A stretch of DNA of 64,000 nucleotides from JBEDUK01 sp963781595 (lineage in GTDB: Bacteria > Actinomycetota > UBA4738), in contig CAWAGG010000006.1 in assembly GCA_963781595.1 (NCBI GenBank), positions 2,232,001 to 2,296,000 on the forward strand. Reading direction: 5' to 3'. The notes beneath the pieces were generated by a model. That model saw only the letters and a list, made by a program, of their open reading frames with translations. It had not been told where the DNA came from and made no database searches. The translations under genes and the position numbers were made by a program. This document shows, one piece after another, positions 33,332 to 42,759 of the stretch; position 1 is the first letter of the stretch, and each line of letters starts with the position of its first letter.

Positions 33332-33628
33332 CTACCGGCGCGGGCCAGAGCCTCCGGGACGGGGACCTCCCCGTCCGAACCCCCGTTGCCCGTCGCGGGG
33401 CGGGCGGCCCTGCTGCGGCGGGATCACCGGAAGGTGGGTCATCAGGGGTGCGTGGCCGGTGCGTTCGAGCCGCACCGTGAGGTAGTCGGGCGCCGGGACG
33501 CGCTCGACCTCGCGCCAGCCGTCGGAGATCAGGCGCTTCAGGCGCCCGGCAGCCGTCCGGCGAAGCTTGTCACTGTTCGGGACCCTGAGGTACAGGTGCT
33601 CGTAGCGGACCTCACGGTGTTCGGCCAT
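33332..33628 (-). CDS. hypothetical protein, DUF5703-like
   Basis: The 98-residue protein has EHLYLRVPNSDKLRRTAAGR and DGWREVERVPAPDYLTVRLER, reminiscent of small actinobacterial DUF5703 proteins, then a Gly/Pro/Arg-rich tail (GFGRGGPRPGGSGPRR) likely disordered and RNA- or acid-binding. ATG 33628 has GGAGGAAA upstream. Function unknown; family match is from memory and tentative. Confidence 0.5.
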   Translation of the reverse strand: MAEHREVRYEHLYLRVPNSDKLRRTAAGRLKRLISDGWREVERVPAPDYLTVRLERTGHAPLMTHLPVIPPQQGRPPRDGQRGFGRGGPRPGGSGPRR

Positions 33629-33704
33629 CGGGTTTCCTCCCATCGTGCGCAGCGGTCAGGGCGGGGCGAACGACAGGTGCGTCCGTGCGCCCGGAGCCCC
33701 AAGG

Positions 33705-34754
33705 CTAGCAGCGCGAGAGGCCAGCCTCACCCGGACGCACGAGACGGCGGCTCCCGCGCCAGACCTCGACCCGGTTGCGGCCGGCGGCCTTGGCACGGTA
33801 CAGAGCCGCGTCGGCGCGAGACAGCAGGGATTGTGGCGGCTCGCCGTCCTCCCAGGCGGCGAGGCCAGCGGAGCACGTGATCCCGTCGGGGATGCTCGCG
33901 CACAGGCGCTCCATCACGTACTCGGCGGCCTCCGGTTGGCAGTCGCGGAGCAGGACGGCGAACTCGTCGCCGCCGATCCGGGCGAGCGTGTCGGACCTTC
34001 GGAGTTGCGAGCCCCACGCCGCCACGATCTCGCGCAGCAGGCGGTCGCCGGCCTGGTGGCCGGCCCGGTCGTTGAAGGCCTTGAAGTCGTCGAGATCGAG
34101 GATCGCGACCGCGAGCGGTTCGCCCTGGCCGGCGCCGCGGACCGCCCGGGAGAGCTCCTCGTCCCATGCCCGGCGGTTCGCCACCCCGGTCAGGTCGTCC
34201 CGTCGAGCGAGCGACCGCAGGTGACCGGCCTGGCTGCGGACCTGTTCGACCACCTGATGCACGACGACGCCGAGGATCGTCGCGGTCGCGATCTGGAACA
34301 CGAGACGGGTACCCGTGCCGCTGGCCTCGCCGGGGATCGACAGGGGGGCGAGCCCGATCAGGGCCGTGGCGACGAGCAACGCGACCAGCTCTCCCAGCGT
34401 CCCGTAGACCGCCAACCAGACCACGGGGAGGAGCGCGATCTCGCCGAAATCGAGCCGTCCACGCGTCGCGATGGAGATGAGGAAGGCGCTCACGAGGTAC
34501 GCGAAGGCGGGGAGGGCTCGCAGGTATTCGGGCATCCGCTCCCATGGCGCGAACGCCGTGACCGCGACGGTCAGGACGATCAGCAGCGCCGCGGACAGGA
34601 CGGCCGTCGGATCGCTCGCGGAGGCTCCGCCAGCCGTGGCGAGCAGCGTCGCGAGGAACACCGCGATCAGGGGGCCGACCAACCGGAAGAGCGCAGCCCG
34701 ATCGAACGGCTCGTCGGCCGCGGTCGGATGCATCTGCCTGCGTTCGACCTTCAT
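33705..34754 (-). CDS. membrane diguanylate cyclase
   Basis: The 349-residue protein has ~6 hydrophobic segments (residues ~22-165) then a GGDEF domain: DDLTGVANRRAWDEEL, AILDLDDFKAFNDRAGHQAGD, and ARIGGDEFAVLL, with the inhibitory site RRSD five residues before GGDEF. It should make c-di-GMP in response to a membrane signal. It lacks PAS and EAL, unlike the larger protein at 29627. Confidence 0.92.
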   Translation of the reverse strand: MKVERRQMHPTAADEPFDRAALFRLVGPLIAVFLATLLATAGGASASDPTAVLSAALLIVLTVAVTAFAPWERMPEYLRALPAFAYLVSAFLISIATRGRLDFGEIALLPVVWLAVYGTLGELVALLVATALIGLAPLSIPGEASGTGTRLVFQIATATILGVVVHQVVEQVRSQAGHLRSLARRDDLTGVANRRAWDEELSRAVRGAGQGEPLAVAILDLDDFKAFNDRAGHQAGDRLLREIVAAWGSQLRRSDTLARIGGDEFAVLLRDCQPEAAEYVMERLCASIPDGITCSAGLAAWEDGEPPQSLLSRADAALYRAKAAGRNRVEVWRGSRRLVRPGEAGLSRC

Positions 34755-34893
34755 CTCGAGGCTCCCCGACGACCGGCGGTTCCCCCGGGCCCGCCTCAGG
34801 CCGATGTCGGTGATGACTCGTCCTTCGGTTCATCGGCTCGAAAGGGCCATCCGTGAACCCCAGAGCGGGAGATTCGGACATGGGGCGAACGGC

Positions 34894-36408
34894 CTAATCC
34901 TCAGGCTCGGGGCGACCCAGCCGGGCCGGGTGGCCGGGGGCCTTGGTCAGACGGGCGGAGGCCGCCGCGTGCACCGGAGGCCGGCGCGTGGCCCAGGGCG
35001 CGGCGGCCTCGATCTGCGCCGCGACCCGGACGAGGACGTCCTCACGGCCGAACGCCGCGATGAGCTGGACGCCGATCGGCAGGCCGTCGGCGTTCCATGA
35101 CAGCGGGAGCGAGATGGCGGGCTGGCCGCTCACGTTGAACAGGGGCGTGAACGGGACGAGCCCGGCGGCGCGGAACAGGGGCTGCAGCGGGTTGTCGGGG
35201 TCGGTGCCGAACTCGCCGAGCAGGGGCGGCGGCTCGGCGATCGTCGGGGTGATCAGCAGGTCGAATCCCGACGCCCACCAGCGCTGCATCGAACGGCTCA
35301 TCCACTGGAGCCACTCGATCGACGAGAGGAGGTCCGCGGCGGTGTACGCGCGCGACATCTCCACGAGGGCCCACGTGAGCGGCTCGACGTCGCGTTCTCC
35401 GATCGGCTCCCCCGTCGTGCGCGACCAGCGGTCCACGTTGCACCCGTGCCCACTGGCCCACAGGGTGATGAACCGCGCGACGTACTCGGGATCGTCCAGG
35501 CCGGGCGGCGCCGAGGGTTCGACGACGTGACCGAGGGACGCGAGGAGGGAGGCGGCGTCGTCGGCCGCCGCGACGCAGTCCTGGTGCGTGTCCGTCGTGC
35601 CGCCGGGCGCGACGGTCAAGATCCCGATCCGGAGCGGGCCAGGGTCCGCGCCGACCTCGCTGCCGTATGGGCGTGTGGGTGGAGGCGCCGGGGACGGATC
35701 GCCCGGCATCGCCCCGCAGATCGCGTCCAGGACGGCCGCCGCGTCGCGGACGCTGGTCGTGACCACGCCCTCGACGACGACGCCGCCCATCATGTCGCCG
35801 AGGTCCGGGCCCTGCGAGACGCGCCCGCGGGTCGGCTTCAGCCCGACCAGCCCGCACTCGCTCGCCGGGATCCGGATCGAGCCGCCGCCGTCGTTCGCGT
35901 GCGCGACCGGGACCATGCCGGAGGCGACGGCCGCGGCGGACCCTCCGCTCGACCCGCCCGTCGAGCGGGCGAGGTCCCACGGGTTGCGGGTCGGTCCGTA
36001 CGCCTCGGGCTCGGTGGTCGGGAGGATCCCGAGCTCCGGGGTGTTCGTCTTGCCCACGAAGACGAACCCGGCCTGCCGGAACTTCGCCGCGAGGTACGTG
36101 TCGGCCGTCGCGGTGTAGCCACGGTCCTTGAGGAACCGCATGCCCTCGTGGAAGGGGTCGCCGGCCGTGTGGCACATCAGGTCCTTCAAGACCATCGGCA
36201 CGCCGCGGAACGGACCGTCCGGCAGATCCCGCGCCGCGGCGGTCGCACGCGCCCGGTCGAAGAGCGGATGGATCACGGCGTTCAGCTGCGGGTTCAGCGC
36301 CTCGATCCGCGCGATCGCGGCGTCGACCAGCTCGAGCGGGGAGGCCTGACCGGTTCGAACCAGTTCCGCCTGAGCGGTCGCGTCGAGGTCCGCGAGGTCA
36401 TCGGTCAC
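34894..36408 (-). CDS. amidase (amidase signature family)
   Basis: The 504-residue hydrolase has the Ser-cisSer-Lys triad: Lys in GVPMVLKDLMCH (~residue 74), the Gly/Ser-rich STGGSSGGSAAAVASG (~150-165), and the nucleophile region GGGSIRIPASECGLVGLKP (~173-192). It hydrolyses amides; members include aryl-acylamidases and 6-aminohexanoate-dimer hydrolases. The GatA role is unlikely because gatB/gatC are absent here. Substrate unknown. Confidence 0.9.
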   Translation of the reverse strand: MTDDLADLDATAQAELVRTGQASPLELVDAAIARIEALNPQLNAVIHPLFDRARATAAARDLPDGPFRGVPMVLKDLMCHTAGDPFHEGMRFLKDRGYTATADTYLAAKFRQAGFVFVGKTNTPELGILPTTEPEAYGPTRNPWDLARSTGGSSGGSAAAVASGMVPVAHANDGGGSIRIPASECGLVGLKPTRGRVSQGPDLGDMMGGVVVEGVVTTSVRDAAAVLDAICGAMPGDPSPAPPPTRPYGSEVGADPGPLRIGILTVAPGGTTDTHQDCVAAADDAASLLASLGHVVEPSAPPGLDDPEYVARFITLWASGHGCNVDRWSRTTGEPIGERDVEPLTWALVEMSRAYTAADLLSSIEWLQWMSRSMQRWWASGFDLLITPTIAEPPPLLGEFGTDPDNPLQPLFRAAGLVPFTPLFNVSGQPAISLPLSWNADGLPIGVQLIAAFGREDVLVRVAAQIEAAAPWATRRPPVHAAASARLTKAPGHPARLGRPEPED

Positions 36409-36462
36409 GCGCGAACCCTACCTCCCGGCTGCGCGTCCCGGTGCGGCCGCGTGCTCGCGCGG

Positions 36463-37482
36463 TCACAGCTCGACGCTCCGGCCGACCCCTCCCTCGTTGG
36501 CGCGGGTCAGCACGAGGGCGGCCGCCGCGCCGTCCTCGACCGCGACGCCGACCGACCGGTAGAGCGTGAGCTGGCCCGCGTCCCCGCGCCCCGTCCGCGT
36601 CCCCGCGACCAGCTCGCCGAGCTCCACGACCCGGTCCTCCGTGAGCCTGCCGTCGCGGATCGCCCAGGCGAGGTCGTTCGCCCCCGCCGGATACGGCGCC
36701 AGCGCCGACGCGCGGGACTCGACAGCGACGAGCGCGTCGGCGACCGTGTCGAGGTCCACCTCGTGCCCGTCGGGATGCAGGCCGACCGAGGTCACGTGCG
36801 CGCCGCGCGCCAGCCACGACCGCTCCACCAGGGGGGTCGGCGAATGCGTGCACGCGCACACGACGTCGGCACCGGCGATCGCGTCCCGGACGGACGGGGC
36901 GACCGCGACCGTCATGGTAAGGGTGGTTGACGGATCCTCGGCGACAGCGGTGGCCTTGGCACGATCGCGTCCCGCGATCCGGACTTCCTCGAACGAGCGG
37001 ACCCTCGTAACCGCGCGGAGATGGCTCCGCGCCTGGACCCCGGTACCGACGATCGCGAGTACCGATGCGTCCTCGCGCGCGAGCACACGGGTGGACAGCG
37101 CCGAGGCCGCCGCGGTCCGCGCCGCGGTGATCGCCGTCCCGTCCATCACCGCGTCCACGCGTCCCGTCGACGGATCGAACGCGACGATCACGGCCTGGTG
37201 GGTGGGGAGCTCGGTGCCCGAGTTCCCCGGGAACACGCTGACGAGCTTCGTGGTGAGCGCGCCGATCGACGGCACGAACGCCGGCATCACGGCGAGCGAG
37301 CCGCCGGCTTCTCCAGGGACCCCGATGCGCAGGGGCATCGATGCGTCGCCGGCCGAGAGGGCGACGAGCGCCGCGGTGATCGCATCGAGGAGCTGATCCG
37401 GGTCGAGGAGGCGTTCGACGTCGTCGCGGGTCAGCAGGAGCACGCGCGCATCATGCCCGTTCCGGATGGCCTTCGCGACCAT
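36463..37482 (-). CDS. ornithine cyclodeaminase/mu-crystallin family protein
   Basis: The ~339-residue NAD(P)-binding protein has LLLTRDDVERLLDPDQLLDA, the family start, KLVSVFPGNSGTELPTHQAV, and a Rossmann motif VLAIVGTGVQARSHLRAV. ADVVCACTHSPTPLV and SVGLHPDGHEVD follow. Members are ornithine cyclodeaminases, alanine dehydrogenases or ketimine reductases; the sequence does not decide. The start may be ATG 37482 or GTG 37443. Confidence 0.85.
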   Translation of the reverse strand: MVAKAIRNGHDARVLLLTRDDVERLLDPDQLLDAITAALVALSAGDASMPLRIGVPGEAGGSLAVMPAFVPSIGALTTKLVSVFPGNSGTELPTHQAVIVAFDPSTGRVDAVMDGTAITAARTAAASALSTRVLAREDASVLAIVGTGVQARSHLRAVTRVRSFEEVRIAGRDRAKATAVAEDPSTTLTMTVAVAPSVRDAIAGADVVCACTHSPTPLVERSWLARGAHVTSVGLHPDGHEVDLDTVADALVAVESRASALAPYPAGANDLAWAIRDGRLTEDRVVELGELVAGTRTGRGDAGQLTLYRSVGVAVEDGAAAALVLTRANEGGVGRSVEL

Positions 37483-37518
37483 CGCCGGTTCGGCCGGCGT
37501 CCTCGGCAAGCTCGGTCT

Positions 37519-38347
37519 TCATCGATCAGCTCGGTCCGAGACGTCGAGGTGCATCCGGCGGGCCGCCCGGTCGAGGGCCGCGAGGACCGGCCGACCCAGG
37601 ACCAGAACGAGGACGGCGTTGCCGACCGCGCGGAACGTGTCCCAGGCGAACGACGTCGCCAGGTAGTAGGTCGCGTAGTGGTGGAGGTTCGTCGACGCCG
37701 ACGCGGACAGGTCCCACCCCAGCGACGAGGCAGCCGTGAGGAACGGCCAGGACCACAGGTTCATGACGGCGCCGAACAGGTAGCCGGCCGCGAACCCGTA
37801 GGCCGCGAGCGCGATGACACGGCGTCGCCACGCCGCTCCGCGGGAGCAGGCCGGCGCCGAGACCGACCCACCCGACCGCGACCATCTGGAACGGGAGCCA
37901 CGGCCCCAGGCCGCCGATGAACAGGCCGCTCGCGAACGTCCCCACGGCACCGAGCAGGAAGCCGAACCCCGGACCGAAGCTGTTGCCGGCCAGCAGCACC
38001 ACGATGAACATCGCGCTGAATCCCGCGACGAAGCCCGGGAGACGGAGCGCCACCATGGCCGCGGCGAGCACGCCCAACAGGGCCACGGCCTTCGGCCCGA
38101 GCCCGCCGCGGCCGAGTTCGACGAAGAGGACGGCTCCGAGACAGATCAGGAGCGTCGCCAGGATCACCGGACCGTCCGCGCGGTGGTTCTCGTCCAGCCC
38201 GGGCGCGAGCGGCAGGACGAAGGGCCACAGGAACGCGAGGAGGCCGAGGAGGTTCACGCCGACCAGGACCGCCGTGCGCAGGCGCGTGTCTGCGATCGAC
38301 GCCGAGGAGGTTCGGCCGGCGGGGGTGGCGTCGGTCGCCGTGCTCAT
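37519..38347 (-). pseudogene. ECF transporter S component, frameshifted as written
   Basis: The first ~170 residues (start 38347) have five hydrophobic segments, with FIVVLLAGNSFGPGFGFLLG and FIGGLGPWLPFQMVAVGWVG. The frame then leaves the conserved path near 37820-37835, where a second frame continues IALAAYGFAAGYLFGAVMNL and WSWPFLTAASSLGW to a stop at 37519. A one-base change restores a single ~275-residue membrane protein. It overlaps the EcfA-A' gene (ATGA), so it is the substrate-binding subunit of that ECF transporter. It may be a real mutation or an assembly error. The substrate is probably a corrinoid given the riboswitch. Confidence 0.7.
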
Positions 38348-39921
38348 GCGAGCGCCTCCGCGACCTGTTCCGGCGTGAGCCAGCCCGGCCCGAAGGCTCG
38401 CGTCATCTGCGGGGCGAACACGTGCGAGTCGCCGAGGACCGTGGCCGGATCGCCGTCGGCGATCACCTCGCCGCCGGCGAGCATCACGACGCGGGTCGCG
38501 ACCGCCGCCACGAGCTCGACGTCGTGCGTCGCGAACAGCGCCGCGCCTCCCGCGGCCGCGTGCGAATCGAGGAACCGTCCGAGCCGCTCCTTCGCTTCGG
38601 GGTCGAGGCCGCGCGTCGGCTCGTCCAGGAGCAGGACCGGAGCGCCGCCGGCGGCCGTGGCGGCCGTGGCGACCAGGAGGCGCTGCCCGGCCGACAGGTC
38701 GCGGGGATGGGCCGATGCCAGATCGTCGATCCCAAGCGCGGCGAGGACCGGTTCGACCCCGTGGTCGTCGAGGCCGCGCGCCTCGAGCGTCACGCGGACC
38801 TCTGCGGCCACGGTGTCGGCGAACAGGATCGCCTCGGGCTCCTGGGGGCAGAGCGCGGCGTCCACGCCGGGCCGCGGGATGTGGCCCTTGACGCGAACCT
38901 CGCCGCTCGAGGGCGTGTGGACCCCCGCGATGGCCCGCAGGAGCGTCGTCTTTCCGGCGCCGTTGCGCCCCATGACCGCGACGACCTCGCCCGCTGCCAC
39001 GCCGAGCTCCACGTCGTTCAGTGCGGGGATCCGACCGTGGTCTGCGCGCAGGCGCCGGATGCGGACGAGCGGCTCGCCGGATGATCGGCGCCCCGTCGTC
39101 GCCGGAGCGGGCGCCGGGAGGCCCGCCGCGATCCGGCGGGCCTCCCGGACCGTGAGCGGGACGGGATCCCAGCCCATCAACCGTCCGAGCCGCGCGACGG
39201 GCGGGCCGTGGGCGAGCCGGCGGATCACGTCGGCCGGTGGTCCGATCGACACACGTCCCTCGTCGAAACCGACGGCGATGTCGACCGCGCCCGCGACGCG
39301 GTCCATCCGATGCTCGGCGAGGAGCACCGTGAGCCCCTGATCGTGAACGAGCCGCTGGAGCGCCGCGATGACGTGCTCGGCGGCCTGCGGGTCGAGCTGG
39401 CTCGTGGGTTCGTCCAGGACCAGGATCCGCGGTCCGGCGGCGATCGCGGCGGCGATCGCGACCCGCTGACGTTCGCCGCCGGAGATCTGGCGGACGCTCC
39501 GGTCGCGGATCGGTTCGATGTCCAGCAGGTCGAGCATCTCCTCGACGCGCCGCCGCATCAGCGCAGGGTCGACCCCGAGGTTCTCCATGCCGTACGCGAG
39601 TTCGTCCTCGACACGATCGAGCACGAACGAGGCTCCGGGGTCCTGGGGCACGAACGCGACCACGTCGGCCAGGCGGCGCGGGGCATGCGCGAGCGTGTCG
39701 CGACCGGCGACCGTGACCCGCCCGGCGAACGTCCCGCCGGTGAAGTGGGGAACCAGGCCGTTCGCCGCGCGCAGGAACGTGGACTTCCCCGCCCCGGTCG
39801 GTCCGACGGCGAGCGCGAACGTCCCCTCGTCGATGTCCAGCGTGACGTCCGTGAGCGCGGGGCGTCGGGCGTCCGGGTACCGGAAGGACATCGCGTCGAA
39901 GCGCAGCGCCGCGGTGGTCAC
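38344..39921 (-). CDS. ECF transporter ATPase, fused EcfA-EcfA'
   Basis: The 525-residue protein contains two ABC ATPase domains. Domain 1 has Walker A GPTGAGKST, Q-loop FVPQDPGASFV, signature ISGGERQRVAIA and Walker B ILVLDEPTSQLD. Domain 2 has GRNGAGKTT, LCPQEPEAIL, LSAGQRLLVATA and VLLLDEPTRGLD. In most ECF systems these are two genes; here one chain supplies both. GTG 39921 overlaps the ecfT stop and its own stop overlaps the S-component start, so the three are coupled. Confidence 0.93.
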   Translation of the reverse strand: MTTAALRFDAMSFRYPDARRPALTDVTLDIDEGTFALAVGPTGAGKSTFLRAANGLVPHFTGGTFAGRVTVAGRDTLAHAPRRLADVVAFVPQDPGASFVLDRVEDELAYGMENLGVDPALMRRRVEEMLDLLDIEPIRDRSVRQISGGERQRVAIAAAIAAGPRILVLDEPTSQLDPQAAEHVIAALQRLVHDQGLTVLLAEHRMDRVAGAVDIAVGFDEGRVSIGPPADVIRRLAHGPPVARLGRLMGWDPVPLTVREARRIAAGLPAPAPATTGRRSSGEPLVRIRRLRADHGRIPALNDVELGVAAGEVVAVMGRNGAGKTTLLRAIAGVHTPSSGEVRVKGHIPRPGVDAALCPQEPEAILFADTVAAEVRVTLEARGLDDHGVEPVLAALGIDDLASAHPRDLSAGQRLLVATAATAAGGAPVLLLDEPTRGLDPEAKERLGRFLDSHAAAGGAALFATHDVELVAAVATRVVMLAGGEVIADGDPATVLGDSHVFAPQMTRAFGPGWLTPEQVAEALA

Positions 39922-40715
39922 GGCCGCGCCTCCCGAGCCGGACGGCGCAGGAACCCGGGGACCGTGAGGAGAAGGATCGCGACGATCAGCCACGGGTCGG
40001 CGGCGGGCCACTCCAGGGGCGACGTCGACGGGTGCAGCCCGCCCCGGCCGGCCCAGGAGGCGACGACGAACGCCGAGGCGGCCAGCACGGCCGCGACGGT
40101 CGCGACGGCCGCCGGGATCGTCCAGCGCTCCGGCCGGTACCGGGTCCGTCGCCCGCGCCCGTGGCCACGGGCGTCCATCGATTCCGCGAGCGTGACCGCC
40201 TCCTCCATCCCGGTCTCCAGGACCGGCACGGCCAGGGACGGCAGCGATCGCCAGCGCGCCGTCTCGATCCCGCGCAGACGCTGGGCCTCCCGCACGCGCC
40301 CGGCCATCGCGATCGTGCGCGGCGCGATCGACAACGCCAGCGCCGCCGCCAGCGCGGGCTCGTGGAATCGGCGCGGCGCGAGCCGGACCACGCCGAACGG
40401 GTCGGTCACGGCGTTGAAGGTCCCGAACACGACCAGCAGCGCCGCCAGCCGGGCGCCCTCGAGGGCGGCGTAGGCGACGTTCCCCGGGTCGACCGTTCCG
40501 AGGAAGGCGAGCGCCGTGCGCAGCGCCATCGCGACGAGCCCGGCGAGCGCGAACGTTCGGAACGACCGCGCCGTCGGGCCCGGGACGCGCTGCGTAGCGT
40601 AGACGAACCAGGCCACGGCCACGAGCAGCGCAAGGTAGAACGGGTCGGTCGTGGTGAGCGCGACGATCCCGGCGCAGGTCGCCCACGTGATCCACGCGAC
40701 GGGATGGAGCCTCAT
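39918..40715 (-). CDS. ecfT: ECF transporter transmembrane subunit EcfT
   Basis: The 265-residue protein has ~5 hydrophobic segments and two cytoplasmic coupling helices with the diagnostic A-x-R-G pattern (QRLRGIET and SMDARGHGRG). It links the ATPases to the S component. It begins at ATG 40715, overlapping the DUF4430 gene by ATGA. Confidence 0.88.
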   Translation of the reverse strand: MRLHPVAWITWATCAGIVALTTTDPFYLALLVAVAWFVYATQRVPGPTARSFRTFALAGLVAMALRTALAFLGTVDPGNVAYAALEGARLAALLVVFGTFNAVTDPFGVVRLAPRRFHEPALAAALALSIAPRTIAMAGRVREAQRLRGIETARWRSLPSLAVPVLETGMEEAVTLAESMDARGHGRGRRTRYRPERWTIPAAVATVAAVLAASAFVVASWAGRGGLHPSTSPLEWPAADPWLIVAILLLTVPGFLRRPAREARP

Positions 40716-41632
40716 CGGGCCGTCCGCCCTCGGCGATGCTCCCGGCCGGCCCGCAGCCTGAGGGCGCCGGCCGCGACGAGGGCGACCGCGGCGGCGACCG
40801 CCACCAGCGCGCCCGCCGAGGGTCCGCCTCCGCCGGCCGCCGCGCTCGACCCGACGGCGACCGCTCGGACCACGCTTGTCGGTGGCGAGGTCGCCTCGGG
40901 GCCGGAGGACACCGAGGTCGCGGGCGAGGAGGAGCCGCCTGCGCCGTGGCGGGTCGACGGTGTCGCGGGCCGTTCGGACCCGGGCGCCGACGTGTCCGTC
41001 GGGCCGCCGGATCCGCCGCCGCCGCGCGGCGGGGTGGACGGCGAGGGTGGGTGCGTCGACGTGGGCCGCGGCGACGGCCGGGGGGACGGGGACGGCGACG
41101 GCGATGGGGACGGTGACGGGGAGCCCTGCGTGCACACGTCGTTGAAGCCGAGCGCCGGCGGCCGCGCGTGCGTGTCGCCGTTCATCCCGGTGCCCCAGCT
41201 CCAGCCGTCCAGGTCGCCGTCGGCGACGCTGGACGAGCCCGCGCCCGAGCTCGCCCAGTCCCATCCCGTCCCACCGTCGCCGTGCCAGTAGCCCCAGAAG
41301 TACGGGAACTCGCCGAAGCAGTCGTCCCCGTCCGGCCCGACGCCGTCGAGCTGACAGACCGCCTTCCCGCCGAACCCCAGCCGGTACTGCAGGCCGTACT
41401 GCGCCGAAGCGAGCTCGATCAGGCGGATCCCGCTGACGCTCTGCGCGTCGAGCGCGACGCAGTACGTCGTCGTTCGGCTCCCGTTGTCGACGACCAGGCC
41501 GGCGTGCGGAGCCTTCGACGGCGCCGCGCAGGCCGTCGCCGCGCCCGTCGCGGCGGGGAGCACGGTCGCGCCGGCCAGGGCCACGCCGAACGCCAGCCCG
41601 AGGACCGGGGTCCGGAGCCGTCGACGCCGCAC
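40712..41632 (-). CDS. surface-anchored DUF4430 (transcobalamin C-terminal-like) protein
   Basis: The 306-residue protein has a signal peptide, then a DUF4430-like domain (GIRLIELASAQYGLQYRLGF, PYFWGYWHGDGGTGWDWASS, GDLDGWSWGTG; about residues 55-145), a long Ser/Pro/Thr linker, and a C-terminal hydrophobic helix followed by Arg residues. DUF4430 is the C-terminal ligand-covering domain of intrinsic factor and transcobalamin. It would sit tethered on the cell surface. GTG 41632 has GGAGG eight bases upstream. The gene lies between the alpha/alpha-barrel protein and ecfT in one transcription unit. Confidence 0.8.
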   Translation of the reverse strand: MRRRRLRTPVLGLAFGVALAGATVLPAATGAATACAAPSKAPHAGLVVDNGSRTTTYCVALDAQSVSGIRLIELASAQYGLQYRLGFGGKAVCQLDGVGPDGDDCFGEFPYFWGYWHGDGGTGWDWASSGAGSSSVADGDLDGWSWGTGMNGDTHARPPALGFNDVCTQGSPSPSPSPSPSPSPRPSPRPTSTHPPSPSTPPRGGGGSGGPTDTSAPGSERPATPSTRHGAGGSSSPATSVSSGPEATSPPTSVVRAVAVGSSAAAGGGGPSAGALVAVAAAVALVAAGALRLRAGREHRRGRTAR

Positions 41633-41646
41633 CGCGCGATCCTCCG

Positions 41647-42648
41647 TCAGCGGCACGCCGGCACGTTCGGCGCGCCCTTCGCGACCGGACCCGGCGGGAT
41701 CGGCAGCGGGTCCAGCAGGATCGCCGGGACCGCGGCGATCGTCGCGCCGACGTCCGGGTCGCCGATCGCGTCGCCGTTCCACGTGTAGGCCCACGCGCCG
41801 CACTTCGTGTGCTGCAGGTGGCGGAGCGCCCCGATGCCTCCGTGCGGGACCGGGTGCCCGGCCGCGGTGTACGCCTGGATCACCAGCGCGGTGGAGTTCG
41901 TGTCGGTCGCCAGGAACGAGGCGCCGTAGCTCCATCCCCCGTGGACCGGATCGCGGACCGTGGCGAAGAAGGCGAACGGATCGGCGCCCCAGGAGGGCAT
42001 CGACAGCGCCTCGAGCGCCATCACGACGTAGCCCGTGGTGTTGGAGTCCGAATCGAAGAAGTCGTTCGGCCCGCGGTGGCAATGGGCGTCGTCGTGCTTC
42101 GGGTCGTAGGGCGCGTCGTAGGCCCACCCGCCGTCCGGGCATTGCGCGTCGATCAGCCACTTCGCGACGGCCGCGGGCTGGACGAGCCCGGCCGCGGCGA
42201 CACCGAGGACGGCCAGGGCGTCGTCGAAGACGCCCGAGGTCCCGTAGCGCCCGTCGCCGCCGCTCGGTCCGATCTCCGCGAGCAGATCGTGGCCGCCGAA
42301 GTTCGCGGGATCCTTCCCCGCGGCGGCGAGCGCAAGGACCACCTTCGCACGCAGGCCGACGGTGTCGACGTTGCCGGCCTGGGTCTGCACCTTGAGATAC
42401 CCGATCGCCTTCTTCATCGCCTTGCCGCCGACCCCGGACGCGACGAACGCGAGCACGGCGTCCGAGGTCGAGCCGATCGGCGAGAACGCGGGGATCGAAC
42501 CGTCCGGCTGCTGCTGCGCGACGAGGTAGGCGGTACCGCGCTTGGCGCGCTTGGCGTCGCTCATGGCCTGGGCGCCCGTCGGCAGCCACACGACCAGCGC
42601 GACCATGGAAACGAGGGGAACGGCGACCCGCCGGAGGGTCCGGCCCAT
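41647..42648 (-). CDS. secreted alpha/alpha-barrel protein, intrinsic-factor N-domain-like
   Basis: The 333-residue protein has a signal peptide (cut near GAQA, residue 28) and then prenyltransferase/squalene-oxidase-type repeats: LVAQQQPDGSIPAFSP, TSDAVLAFVASGV, DAQCPDGGWAYDAP, DSNTTGYVVMALEAL and TDTNSTALVIQAYTAAG. These 'D(T/S)...AL.ALA' helices form an alpha6/alpha6 barrel, the fold of the N-terminal corrinoid-binding domain of intrinsic factor. Catalytic DxDD of cyclases is not evident. It is the first gene after the cobalamin riboswitch, with AGGAAGGAG before ATG 42648, and likely binds a corrinoid outside the cell. Confidence 0.8.
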   Translation of the reverse strand: MGRTLRRVAVPLVSMVALVVWLPTGAQAMSDAKRAKRGTAYLVAQQQPDGSIPAFSPIGSTSDAVLAFVASGVGGKAMKKAIGYLKVQTQAGNVDTVGLRAKVVLALAAAGKDPANFGGHDLLAEIGPSGGDGRYGTSGVFDDALAVLGVAAAGLVQPAAVAKWLIDAQCPDGGWAYDAPYDPKHDDAHCHRGPNDFFDSDSNTTGYVVMALEALSMPSWGADPFAFFATVRDPVHGGWSYGASFLATDTNSTALVIQAYTAAGHPVPHGGIGALRHLQHTKCGAWAYTWNGDAIGDPDVGATIAAVPAILLDPLPIPPGPVAKGAPNVPACR

Positions 42649-42759
42649 CGGGCGACTCCTTCCTGGGCGTCCTCGCGCCCTGCCGGAACGACCCGATCGC
42701 TGGCGAGGAGTGGGCGCGCGGGCGGCAGGAGCGAGCCCGGCAGCCGACGTCCCCGAACC

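Noticed and set aside
34894..36408. GatA of the amidotransferase complex
   Set aside because: No gatB or gatC is nearby and the C-terminal half differs from GatA.
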